Assembly (NCBI GenBank): GCA_028292225.1
Contig: JAQGMV010000497.1
Coordinates: 1-40,912, forward strand
Reading direction: 5' to 3'
Origin: Betaproteobacteria bacterium
GTDB taxonomy: Bacteria > Pseudomonadota > Gammaproteobacteria > Burkholderiales > SG8-41
Length of the DNA stretch: 40,912 bases
The position numbers were made by a program, and so were the translations under genes. Positions 7,578-15,888 of the stretch are shown here, in pieces. The notes under the pieces were generated by a model. It had not been told where the DNA came from and searched no databases. It saw nothing but the letters and a program-made list of their open reading frames with translations. Position 1 is the stretch's first letter. Every line of letters begins with the position of its first letter.

Positions 7578-8650
7578 GCGGTGACGGCGCGGCGCAGCGC
7601 GTCGGGATCGTCGGCCGCGGCTACGCGATGCCGCCGACGATACGGACCAACGACGATCCCATATTCGACTGGCTGAAAAAGAACGACCCGGGCTACGAGC
7701 AACTCTTCTACGGCTACGGCACGCGTCGCGTCCTGAAGCCTGACGAATCCATCGTCACCTGCATGCAGAGCGCGGCGCAAAGCGCGCTCGACATGGCGAA
7801 GCTGGACGCGGGAGACGTCGATCTGCTGCTGGGCTTCGTCTCGGTCAGCGATTACGAGATGCCGAACGGTCTGTCGCAACTGCACCAGTTGATGGGACTG
7901 TCCCCGCGCTGCTGGATCATTCCGCTGAACGTCGAGTATTCGAACTTCAACGCCGGCCTCGTGATCGCCGATGCGATGATTCGCGCGGGCCAGGTGCGCA
8001 ACGCGCTCGTCGTGTGCGGCGGCAACTGGTCGCGTTATGTGAACTACCATCTGGGGCCTTCGGTGAGCGCCGCCGACGGCGCAGGCGCGGCGGTGGTCGC
8101 CCGAACCGATGACAGCTCGACCTTCCGGGTCGTCGACTTCGAGACGATCACCGAGACGATGGTGCCCGCGAGCGGCGGGACGCCTGCCTATCCCGCCTAC
8201 GGCAATATGTACATCGGCACCGACGCGATCCCGGTCCCGCCGCCGGTGCCGTTTCCGGACCGGGATACCGGCGACGCGCTTCCCGATCAGCAGGTCTACA
8301 CGCAGCGCTACTTCCACATCACGGCCCGGGGCATGGCCGAATTCGGCGGTTTCGGCGTCACCGCGCCGATCGAGGTGGTACAGCGACTCCTGACCCGCAA
8401 CGCGCTCCCGCCGAGCGCAGTCACGATCACCGCGCATCAGACGAGCCGCAAGCTCCTCGACGCGTGGAACACTTCGATTCAGCCGAAGCTTTTCTTCGAC
8501 ACCCTTTCCACCTTCGCGAACATGACGCTCGCGAGCATCCCGGTGAACTTCGCCTTCGGGTACGAGCAGTTCAGGACCGATCATCTCGTGCTGCTGGGCA
8601 TCGGACCCGAATTGCACACGAATGCGGTGTTATTGAGAAGGCTTGGCTAG
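7574..8650 (+). CDS. FabH-fold (KAS III-like) protein lacking the catalytic cysteine
   Basis: The 358-residue protein follows beta-ketoacyl-ACP synthase III throughout. It has 'LLLGFVSVSDYEMP' near the first nucleophile half, 'SAADGAGAAVVA' at 165-176, the active-site His288 in 'ITAHQTSRKL' and Asn316 in 'FANMTLASIP'. At the position of the nucleophilic Cys (family 'AACSGF'), the sequence is 'VEYSNF' and the aligned residue is Tyr122 (codon TAT at 7937-7939). It therefore cannot form the usual acyl-cysteine. It may be a partner subunit like PqsB, or catalyse acyl transfer or another reaction without a thioester on Cys. It is the last gene of the operon, joined to the oxidase gene by ATGA. Confidence 0.87.
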   Translation: MSGDGAAQRVGIVGRGYAMPPTIRTNDDPIFDWLKKNDPGYEQLFYGYGTRRVLKPDESIVTCMQSAAQSALDMAKLDAGDVDLLLGFVSVSDYEMPNGLSQLHQLMGLSPRCWIIPLNVEYSNFNAGLVIADAMIRAGQVRNALVVCGGNWSRYVNYHLGPSVSAADGAGAAVVARTDDSSTFRVVDFETITETMVPASGGTPAYPAYGNMYIGTDAIPVPPPVPFPDRDTGDALPDQQVYTQRYFHITARGMAEFGGFGVTAPIEVVQRLLTRNALPPSAVTITAHQTSRKLLDAWNTSIQPKLFFDTLSTFANMTLASIPVNFAFGYEQFRTDHLVLLGIGPELHTNAVLLRRLG

Positions 8651-8682
8651 GCGCTTCAATGCCGCTTTCTCCAGGGCGAGAC

Positions 8683-8707
8683 TTACCCGACGTGGTAAAT
8701 TTTTTTT
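8683..8707 (+). terminator. Weak candidate terminator after the FabH-like gene
   Basis: A short stem TTACC (8683-8687) pairs with GGTAA (8694-8698) around a six-base loop and is followed by eight T residues. The stem is only five pairs, so termination would be weak. The T-run also lies just upstream of the sigma-54-like element and could be part of that promoter region instead. Confidence 0.35.
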
Positions 8708-8709
8708 GC

Positions 8710-8725
8710 TGGCACGGCAATTGCA
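8710..8725 (+). promoter_or_regulatory. Sigma-54 (RpoN) type -24/-12 promoter
   Basis: TGGCACG at 8710-8716, four bases, then TTGCA at 8721-8725 match the sigma-54 consensus TGGCACG-N4-TTGCW at every fixed position, with the correct GG-to-GC spacing. Transcription would start near 8736, which leaves a very short leader before the ATG at 8747 and excludes the in-frame GTG at 8732. No enhancer-binding site was identified. Confidence 0.65.
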
Positions 8726-8746
8726 GAATCGGTGGTATTGTGCCCT

Positions 8747-9910
8747 ATGCTTCATGATTTCCTCACCGAGAACCGCAGCGACTTGATCGACCGATGCAGG
8801 TCGAAAGTCGCTCTCAGGACTACGCCCAGAGCGAGCCACATCGAGCTGGAACACGGTATACCGCTATTTCTCGACCAGCTCATCAAAACACTCCGGATCG
8901 AGCAGACCCTCGAGCCCCTGCGTAGCCGCAGAATTTCGGGTCCGTCGGGCGGCGGCAGGCCGGTGTCATCGGAGATCGGCGACACCGCCACACAGCACGG
9001 GCGGGAGCTCCTGCAGCAGGGTTTCACGATCGACCAGGTCGTTCACGATTACGGCGATCTGTGCCAGGCGATCACCGATCTGGCATTTGAGCGCGGGACG
9101 CCGATCGCGATCGACGAGTTTCGAACGCTCAACCGTTGCCTCGACAACGGAATTGCAGACGCCGTCACCGAATTTTCCTACCAGCGTGAATCGCTGCTCG
9201 GGGATAGAGCAGTCCAGGCATTGAACGAGCGCCTGGGGTTTCTCGCGCACGAGCTGCGCAACCACCTGAACACCGCCACTCTCGCACTGACCGCCATCAA
9301 ATCGGGCAACGTCGGGCACGGCGGGGCGACGGGCGCTGTGCTCGACCGCAGCCTCGTCGCACTGCGCAACCTGGTCGATCGATCGCTCGCCGACGTGCGC
9401 GTGGTCGCCGGCATGCCCGCGCGGCACGAGCTCCTCTCGGTTGCAGACTTCATTGCGGACATTCAGATCTCCGCAACGCTGGAGGCAAAGACCAGAGAAT
9501 GCGGATTCAACGTCGCTGCCGTCGACCCGAAGCTCGCGGTCGACGCCGACCGGGACCTGCTCTTCTCGGCAGTGGGAAACCTGCTCCAGAACGCGTTCAA
9601 GTTCACGCACTATCACACCGATGTCGCGTTGAACGCCTACGCTGCTGCGGATCGCATCCTGATCGAGGTCGAAGACAATTGCGGCGGCCTTCCACCCGGC
9701 GACGCCGAACACATGTTCGAGGCGTTCGCGCAGGTCGGCAACGATAAATCGGGGCTCGGACTCGGACTCTCGATCTGCCGGAGGAGCGTCGAAGCGAACG
9801 AAGGGGTGCTCAGCGTCCGCAACGTCCCCGGCTCGGGTTGCATCTTCACGATCGACCTGCCGCGGCACGCGCTTCCGGACCCTTCCCCGGCGCCGGACAC
9901 GACAGCCTAG
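8747..9910 (+). CDS. Sensor histidine kinase, cytoplasmic, N-terminal RsbRD-like domain
   Basis: The 387-residue protein begins MLHDFLTENRSDLIDRCRSK, a typical opening of cytoplasmic kinases with an RsbRD/RsbU-like helical sensor domain (about 1-145). The kinase core has the H-box 'FLAHELRNHLN' with His168, the N-box 'NLLQNAFKF' (278-286), the G1 box 'EDNCGGLP' (309-316) and the G2 box 'GLGLGLSICRR' (337-346). There is no transmembrane segment and no fused receiver. No response regulator gene is adjacent, so it is an orphan kinase. I chose the ATG at 8747 over the GTG at 8732 because it fits the family start and the predicted sigma-54 transcript. Its stop shares the bases CTAG with the convergent cyclase gene. 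Confidence 0.9.
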   Translation: MLHDFLTENRSDLIDRCRSKVALRTTPRASHIELEHGIPLFLDQLIKTLRIEQTLEPLRSRRISGPSGGGRPVSSEIGDTATQHGRELLQQGFTIDQVVHDYGDLCQAITDLAFERGTPIAIDEFRTLNRCLDNGIADAVTEFSYQRESLLGDRAVQALNERLGFLAHELRNHLNTATLALTAIKSGNVGHGGATGAVLDRSLVALRNLVDRSLADVRVVAGMPARHELLSVADFIADIQISATLEAKTRECGFNVAAVDPKLAVDADRDLLFSAVGNLLQNAFKFTHYHTDVALNAYAAADRILIEVEDNCGGLPPGDAEHMFEAFAQVGNDKSGLGLGLSICRRSVEANEGVLSVRNVPGSGCIFTIDLPRHALPDPSPAPDTTA

Positions 9911-12900
9911 GCCTCGAACCTCCTGTCGAGATCCGCGACCCTCGCCTTTGCCCCCCAGCGCGTATAAGCCTCACGCGCCTGCGCGTAAGCCTCATTCCAC
10001 CCGTTATCCCCCGCTTCACCTAGCGCACCCGCGCGAAGCTCGTGCGCCAGCGCTTCATGTTGCACGTATCCCGCCGCGGCGGCTGACTTCGCCGCCGCGC
10101 CGTAGGGGAGCATCGCTTGCGCCGTCAGCCCCTCCGTAACCCCAAGCTCCGCTTCGACCAGCAAAGCCTTGTGCTCGAAGTTCGCCGCGCACAGCGTTGC
10201 CCATCCGCGTAGCTGCTGCAGCCGTTCCCGTGCGCTGTCCACGAGCGCTTTGCGCGCGTCGTCCTGCACCTCCCGCGCGCGGGCGAGCAGCGCAAGACCA
10301 TGGAAGAATGACAGCTCGAACTCCCCCGTCTGGCCGGCGAAAGCGGGCAGCAGCGCCTGCGCCTTGCCGGCGAATTCGAGCGCGGCGGCGTAGTCGCGGG
10401 AGTAGTAATGCAGCCGCAACTTCGAGATGAAGTAGAAGCCGATCTGGTTGTAGTGATCGCTCGCGCAGATCGAAGCGATGTCGCGGGTTTCGTCGTGCTC
10501 GGCATCGGACAGGCTGAGCGGGTCTTCGGTCAGTCCCGCGAGGGCTTTCGCGAACTGCAGCTCGTGCACGCAGTGAAAAGCGGCATTGATCACGCGCCTG
10601 CCGTTCTTCGAGAGATGGGTTCGGGCGACTTCGATCACTTCGGCCAACGGCCGTCCTGCGGTCGCGAGCTGCACGACGTGGGCGGACAGGTTGAAGCAGC
10701 CGTAGAGGACGTCGCCCAATTCGAACGCGCGGTCGGCCGCCTCCAGGCTCATGTCGAACGCGCGCGCCAGCGGATACAGCCAGTGCTGATTGAACCAGGT
10801 GTAGATGAACGACGCGGGGCCGAGCAGGGTCTTGCCGTTGCGCGCGTCGAGCGCGAGGGCGAGCTCGGCGAATTCGCACGCCGTGCGGGTGTCCCCGGTG
10901 ACCGCGCGATAGACGATCGAATGCATCGCGTAAACCACCGGCGCGGCGGGACCGTTGCCGTGCTCGAGCGTGAGGGTCATGCAGCGCAGCGCCATCAACG
11001 CGAAAAGCTCGGCTTGCAGGCTCTGGTGCGCGAACGGCATGGTCCGCAGCAGAACGCCGATCACGGCGCCGACGGTCTCGTCAGCAAGCGGCGCGTGCTC
11101 GAGCAACTCACGCGGCGCGCGCCCTTTGAGCTGCGCCTGGATGCGCCCGAGCTCCGCCCCGATCAGCGGAACGATATTGGCGGACGCTTTCGGAAGCACC
11201 ACGCCGAGCAGGCTCAAAGCTTCGAGCCCCTGCTCCACCGACGCTTTGCCCAGGCCCATGCTGAACGTGCGCGTCGAGCTCTTCTCGAGGTAACCGACCG
11301 CTTTGGGCACGATGCCCGCGCGCGCCCAGTGGTGCGCGAGCACCGCATACATCTCCGGCCGCTCGTCGCCGTGGGCACGCTCGTGCCACTTCGCGACGCC
11401 GTGGTGGAGTTGCCTGCGCTGCGAGAAGAGCATCAGGTTGTAAGCGACTTCGCGCGTGATCACGTGCTTGAACGAGTAGGCGCGCTCGGGCCCGGGCGAG
11501 TCGAGCACGGTGAGATCGGCCCGCAGCAGCGACTCGAGCGCGGCGTCGAGGGTCGCCAAATCGGCCGGCACCGGATGCACGTCGCGCAGCACGCTTACCG
11601 GGAACGCAGCGCCGATGACGCTCGCCACCTTGATTGCGAGCTGCGCCTGCGGCCCGAGCCGGTCGATGCGTGCGGTCACCGCGCCCTGGACCGTCTCCGG
11701 ATACTCGAGGGCCGAGGCGTCCACGCCTCGGGCGACCACGCAAATGCCGTCGACGACTTCGACGACGTCCGCGTCACGCAGCGCGAAGCCGAGCTCCTCG
11801 GCGAAGAAGGGGTGCCCGCTCGCGCGCGAGCGGATCGCCTCGTCGACTTCGGGCGCCAGCGATGCCGCCCCGAGGCGGCTGCAGACGAGCGCCACCGTTT
11901 CTTCCGCGGAGAGCGGAGCGAGCCGCAGGGTCGTGCACGCGGGGCTGTCCTGCAGCGCTTGGAGCTCGACCGGGGCGGGGTCGGGTACCGGCCGCGTCGT
12001 GATGACGAGTTCGAGCGCCGCAACGCGCCGGCTCACCTCCAGCGCGAGCGACCACGACGACGCATCGAACCAGTGCGCGTCTTCGAGCACCACACACGTC
12101 GGACGGGCGAGCGCCGCTTTTTCGAGCGCCGCGACCAGAAGCTCGCACGTCGCATTCGCGCGCATCGCACCGCTCAACTCGGCGGTTTGCGCAGTCTCGG
12201 CGAAGCCGAGCGCCAGCACCGCTTCGAGCAGAGGCGCGTGCGCGACGAACTCAGGCCCGAGCGCAATGGCGGCCTGCAGGCGCCTCGCTTCCCCCTGCCG
12301 CATATCCGAAATGCCCAGCAGCGACGCGAACACACGGCGCCACGCGAAGAACGGCGTGCCGGCTTCGATCGCATCGGCAGCACCGTGGATGACGCCGACG
12401 CCTGCCCCAGCGGCAAGCCGCTCCAGCTCTTCGACGAGGCACGATTTGCCCATGCCCGCGTCGGCGACCAGGAGCAGCGTGCCGGGCGGCTCGCGGCGGG
12501 CGCAGCGCTCGATCGCGCGCGCGATGGCGGCTCTCTCGTGCGCACGCCCCACGATCGAGCGCTCCTTGCGCAACGGCGCGTCGCGCAATCGCACCGGGCG
12601 CGCAACGGCGACCGGCGCCGCCTTGCCTTTGAGCGACATCGCGGGCAGATCGGCGAACTCTACACGCGCGAGAGCGTTGTCGCGCGTCGCGGCGTCGCAC
12701 AGGATGCGGTGTCCGACCTGCATCTGCGCCGCCGCTTCCATCAGCCGCGCCGCCACGTTCATGACGTCGCCCACCACCGCGTATTCGCGCCGCACGTCGG
12801 AACCCACGACGCCGCAGAAACAGCGGCCGGTCGTGAGCCCGATCGCGGCCCCGTCGAGCGCGTCGACGAGCTCGAGCGCCGCGCGCACGCCGCGTGCGGT

Positions 12901-13899
12901 GTCGTCTTCGTGCGAGCCCGGCGGCAGTCCGAAGACGATGACGAGCACGACCCCCTTGTCGTCGATCACGAGCTCTTTTAGGAACGCGTCGTAGCGGCGG
13001 ACGATCGGACAGGTGCGTTCGAGCACCGATTGCAGCCGGCTCGCGGCGTCCGGCGCGGTGTGATCGAAATCGGGAACCTGTGCAAAAAGCGAAGTCACCT
13101 GGCGCAGCTCGCCGAGCCAGTCGCGGTGGCCGGCGGCAAGGCGGGCGCGCACCGGCCCCGGCACGAAACCTTCGAGCTTCGCGAGTGCATCCGAGGTCCA
13201 GTCCAGCTCAGCTCGCGGGGCGGGCGGCGCAGGCTCGACATCGAAAAGGCGCCAGCAGCCCTCGCCCGCGCTCACCGCTTCGGCCCGGCTCTCGAGCACC
13301 GACCACGCGCCTGCGGTGAGCACGACGTGTCCGGGCTGCGCGCACGCCTGCGCCTGCGCGAGGTCGTTCACCGGAACGCCGCCGACCACGAAGTGCCACG
13401 AGTCGCCGCTGTGCAGCTGCGCCGCGTTCACCCGGCCATGCGCCACCGCGATGCGCAGGCTCAGCGTGTCGCCGGCGCCCGCATCGTAGCCGTGCAGCTC
13501 GCGCTGGATCGCGAGCGCGCAGCCGGCTGCGCGCTGGAGGGCGAGCCGTCCGCCGCTTTCGTCCGCCGGCCACAGCGCGATCAGGGCATCGCCTGCAAAC
13601 TTGAGCGGCTCTCCGCCGTGGAACGCGACGATGGCGAGCAGCCTGCCGAAGTAATCGTTGAGCAGCCGCGAGAGCGCTTCGGTCCCCGCAGCGCCCCGCC
13701 CTGCGAGCTTCGATGACAACGGGGTAAAGCCCGAGATGTCGGCGAAAAGCACGGCGGCTTCCAGCGTCGCGGGGCACGATGCCCTGAAAGGCGCCTCGGT
13801 GTCGCGCGCCCACCTCTGCACGTGCGCCGGCGCATAGCTCGCCCGCTCGGCCGCGATCCCGTCGCGCAAGACCGTCACTTCAGGTGGAAACGAAGACAT
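9907..13899 (-). CDS. Soluble adenylyl cyclase-like protein: two cyclase domains, NTPase, helical repeats
   Basis: The 1330-residue protein has the layout of ADCY10-type cyclases. Cyclase domain 1 (about 45-205) holds both metal aspartates, Asp54 in 'LFADISGFTPL' and Asp104 in 'FAGDALIALW'. Cyclase domain 2 (about 265-430) has 'VIVFGLPPG' and 'CGVVGSDVRREYAVVGDVMNVAARL' but lacks the first metal Asp ('SLFAQVPDF'). Known members form one active site at the interface of the two domains. An NTPase module follows with Walker A 'ADAGMGKS' (479-486) and a Walker B-like 'CVVLEDAHWFD' near 608. A long helical TPR-like region makes up the rest. No membrane segment is present. It probably makes cAMP; activity and trigger are unproven. 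Confidence 0.88.
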   Translation of the reverse strand: MSSFPPEVTVLRDGIAAERASYAPAHVQRWARDTEAPFRASCPATLEAAVLFADISGFTPLSSKLAGRGAAGTEALSRLLNDYFGRLLAIVAFHGGEPLKFAGDALIALWPADESGGRLALQRAAGCALAIQRELHGYDAGAGDTLSLRIAVAHGRVNAAQLHSGDSWHFVVGGVPVNDLAQAQACAQPGHVVLTAGAWSVLESRAEAVSAGEGCWRLFDVEPAPPAPRAELDWTSDALAKLEGFVPGPVRARLAAGHRDWLGELRQVTSLFAQVPDFDHTAPDAASRLQSVLERTCPIVRRYDAFLKELVIDDKGVVLVIVFGLPPGSHEDDTARGVRAALELVDALDGAAIGLTTGRCFCGVVGSDVRREYAVVGDVMNVAARLMEAAAQMQVGHRILCDAATRDNALARVEFADLPAMSLKGKAAPVAVARPVRLRDAPLRKERSIVGRAHERAAIARAIERCARREPPGTLLLVADAGMGKSCLVEELERLAAGAGVGVIHGAADAIEAGTPFFAWRRVFASLLGISDMRQGEARRLQAAIALGPEFVAHAPLLEAVLALGFAETAQTAELSGAMRANATCELLVAALEKAALARPTCVVLEDAHWFDASSWSLALEVSRRVAALELVITTRPVPDPAPVELQALQDSPACTTLRLAPLSAEETVALVCSRLGAASLAPEVDEAIRSRASGHPFFAEELGFALRDADVVEVVDGICVVARGVDASALEYPETVQGAVTARIDRLGPQAQLAIKVASVIGAAFPVSVLRDVHPVPADLATLDAALESLLRADLTVLDSPGPERAYSFKHVITREVAYNLMLFSQRRQLHHGVAKWHERAHGDERPEMYAVLAHHWARAGIVPKAVGYLEKSSTRTFSMGLGKASVEQGLEALSLLGVVLPKASANIVPLIGAELGRIQAQLKGRAPRELLEHAPLADETVGAVIGVLLRTMPFAHQSLQAELFALMALRCMTLTLEHGNGPAAPVVYAMHSIVYRAVTGDTRTACEFAELALALDARNGKTLLGPASFIYTWFNQHWLYPLARAFDMSLEAADRAFELGDVLYGCFNLSAHVVQLATAGRPLAEVIEVARTHLSKNGRRVINAAFHCVHELQFAKALAGLTEDPLSLSDAEHDETRDIASICASDHYNQIGFYFISKLRLHYYSRDYAAALEFAGKAQALLPAFAGQTGEFELSFFHGLALLARAREVQDDARKALVDSARERLQQLRGWATLCAANFEHKALLVEAELGVTEGLTAQAMLPYGAAAKSAAAAGYVQHEALAHELRAGALGEAGDNGWNEAYAQAREAYTRWGAKARVADLDRRFEA

Positions 13900-13977
13900 G
13901 ATGACCGGATGACCCGCCAGAGGAAGTGCTCAGTGTACAGCGCGCGCCCGGCACGCAACGAGCATGGGACATGACAA

Positions 13978-14940
13978 ATGACACCGTCGATCGATCCCTC
14001 GCGCGCCGCGCGGCGCGCACGGCGCGAGGAGCGCCGCGAGAAGCAGCGCGCGCAGAATGTGGTGCGGGCAGCCAGCATGCACGTGGCGCGGCTCGAGTAC
14101 GAAAAGGCGCACCCGACGGGCCCTGCTCCTGCGGTGCGGGAGTCGCCGCGCAAGCGCCCCGATGCCCGGCTGGAGACCCACGTCGGGTGCTCGGGATGGT
14201 TCTACTGGCACTGGCGCGACAGCTTCTACCCCGAAGGCCATCCGGGCAGCGCGTGGTTCGACTACTACGCGAGCCGGTTCAGGACGGTCGAGCTCAACGC
14301 GCCGTTCTATTCATGGCCCACGCCCGCCACGGTCGCGACGTGGAAGCGCCAGATCGGAAGGCGCCGCTTTACCTATGCCATCAAGGTGAACGAGCTCATC
14401 ACGCACACGCGGCGGTTCTCCCGCACCGATACCCTGGTCAGGGATTTCGGATTCATCGCCGACCTGCTGGGCCCGAGCTTCGGGTGCTTTCTGTTCCAGT
14501 TGCCGCCGAGCCTGCACTACTCCGCAGCGCTGCTCGCGCGCATCGTCAGACAGCTCGATCCGCACCGCCGCAATGTCGTCGAGTTCCGCCATGGGAGCTG
14601 GTGGAACGAAAAGGTGTACAAAGCGCTCGCGGACGTGGGCGCGATCTTCTGCTCGACCAGCGGCCCGCGGCTTCCCGACGAGCTGGTGAAGACCGCCGAC
14701 GACGTCTACATCCGGTTTCACGGCACGAAGCGCTGGTATCGCCACGACTACACGAAGGAAGAGCTTGCGGTGTGGACCGGGCGCATCAGGCGCAGCGGCG
14801 CAGGAAAAGTCTGGGCGTATTTCAACAACGACCGCGACTGCAACGCGATCAAAAACGCACGCGAGCTGCTGCGGCAGTTGAAAGCGCCTGCGGTCGCGGA
14901 CGAGGCGCCTGCGCTACGGCCTCGCGGTCAGCGCGACTGA
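13978..14940 (+). CDS. DUF72 (YecE-like) domain protein
   Basis: The 320-residue protein contains the DUF72 signature 'HVGCSGWFYWHW' at about residue 64, then 'WFDYYASRFRTVELNAPFYSWP', 'FTYAIKVNELITHTRRF' and a C-terminal 'VYIRFHGTKRWYRHDY' and 'VWAYFNNDRDCNAIKNA'. The family has a TIM-barrel-like fold and no settled function. The first 60 residues are an Arg/Glu-rich basic extension (RRARREERREKQRAQ) not typical of the family. The start at 13978 is the first ATG after an in-frame gap and leaves that extension included. A start further in, such as Met34, is possible. The end overlaps the convergent small gene by 13 bases. Confidence 0.85.
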   Translation: MTPSIDPSRAARRARREERREKQRAQNVVRAASMHVARLEYEKAHPTGPAPAVRESPRKRPDARLETHVGCSGWFYWHWRDSFYPEGHPGSAWFDYYASRFRTVELNAPFYSWPTPATVATWKRQIGRRRFTYAIKVNELITHTRRFSRTDTLVRDFGFIADLLGPSFGCFLFQLPPSLHYSAALLARIVRQLDPHRRNVVEFRHGSWWNEKVYKALADVGAIFCSTSGPRLPDELVKTADDVYIRFHGTKRWYRHDYTKEELAVWTGRIRRSGAGKVWAYFNNDRDCNAIKNARELLRQLKAPAVADEAPALRPRGQRD

Positions 14941-15128
14941 TCCTGTGCCCGGGAGAGGTACTCGCGGCCGAGCGCGGTCAATTGCAGCCCGCCTTCGACG
15001 AGCCTGATCGCGAGCCCTTCCTCGACGAGCCGGTCGGCGACCGGTGCAGGAAGATCGGGTTTTACCAGCGCATCGGTGTCGAGCTGTCTCAGCCACTCCA
15101 GCTCGTCGGTGCTCAGCTTGGACTCCAT
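14928..15128 (-). CDS. Small winged-helix-like hypothetical protein
   Basis: From the ATG at 15126-15128 the product is 66 residues: MESKLSTDELEWLRQLDTDA followed by 'LPAPVADRLVEEGLAIRLVEGGLQLTALGREYL'. The pattern of helix, short helix and 'GGLQLTALGREYL' resembles a small winged-helix fragment, but I do not recognise a named family. An upstream in-frame ATG at 15203 would add 25 residues of low-complexity Pro/Gln/Lys-rich sequence, so I prefer the shorter start. It overlaps the end of the DUF72 gene convergently. Confidence 0.6.
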   Translation of the reverse strand: MESKLSTDELEWLRQLDTDALVKPDLPAPVADRLVEEGLAIRLVEGGLQLTALGREYLSRAQDQSR

Positions 15129-15248
15129 TGCGGGCCTCGGTTGTTTTTTCGGCTTACCGGAAGACGCGGGCTGACAGGCCTGCGCCCCCGGCGGACACTG
15201 CATCCTCGCGGACGGGATGCAATATCGTTGCCTGCGCGGGTCCGGAGG

Positions 15249-15671
15249 CTACTCTGCCGCCCGGGCGGCCGGAATCGTGTCGGTGGAAGCGGCCGCGACT
15301 CGTTTCGCTTCCGGCGCGGATTCGATCTGGCTCGCGGCCCATATGCCCCAGAGGAGGCCCCCGAGCATGACGACCGGGTTGGCGATTCCGAGCAGAAGTG
15401 CGACCGAGCGGGCCGACAATGGATTACTGACGACCGCGTTGGTGCGCTGGAGCTCCACGCGCTGCTCCGGATCGAGCGGCACGGCTTCGAGCAGGTTGCC
15501 GACGACGCCCTTGTAGAGGATCTGGTCGGCGCGTGGTGAGGCAGGACGGGTCCCGGCCTCGGCGGCGGCGTCGAGACCGGCGTTTTCATCGCATACGCCG
15601 ACTTGCGCCAAAGCGCCCTGCGCCCCGAAGCACAGGGTGGCGCACAGCGCAAACGACAGCAGTGACTTCAT
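15249..15671 (-). CDS. Small exported or membrane hypothetical protein
   Basis: The 140-residue protein starts MKSLLSFALCATLCFGAQGA and continues LAQVGVC, a clear signal peptide probably cleaved after 'ALA'. A second hydrophobic segment 'SVALLLGIANPVVMLGGLLWGIWA' at about 89-112 looks like one transmembrane helix near the C-terminus. Between them 'ILYKGVVGNLLEAVPLDPEQRVELQRTNAVV' is amphipathic. No family is recognised. The layout suggests a small inner-membrane protein with a short periplasmic domain. Confidence 0.7.
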   Translation of the reverse strand: MKSLLSFALCATLCFGAQGALAQVGVCDENAGLDAAAEAGTRPASPRADQILYKGVVGNLLEAVPLDPEQRVELQRTNAVVSNPLSARSVALLLGIANPVVMLGGLLWGIWAASQIESAPEAKRVAAASTDTIPAARAAE

Positions 15672-15767
15672 GATTTGCGCCTTCGTCTGACCGGAATATC
15701 CAGCCATCGTAAATAACGGCCGCCTGCGACTCGCCTGAACCCGAGTGTGGGACGAAGTGAGACAAAA

Positions 15768-15827
15768 GCCCGAAATCGGGGACAGACCCCGATTTGTCGA
15801 AATCGGGGTCTGTCCCCGATTTCGGGC
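15768..15827. repeat. Inverted pair of family A palindromes (BIME-like)
   Basis: Two family A palindromes lie in opposite orientation, at 15772-15795 (centre ACAGA) and 15799-15823 (centre TCTGT). Together they form a perfect inverted repeat with 28-base arms (15768-15795 and 15800-15827) around four bases. The element is intergenic, between divergent genes, 60 bases upstream of the first Bug-type gene. Confidence 0.85.
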
Positions 15828-15888
15828 GCTCCATGTGGCATGATTTTGCGGATAAGACTTGGACGTCGCGTTACCCAAGGAGGATGAA

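Noticed and set aside
10408-12981. Long plus-strand open frame opposite the cyclase
   Set aside because: It is an antisense shadow in high-GC DNA: Arg/His/Glu-rich, no family motif, while the minus-strand frame has clear cyclase and NTPase motifs.
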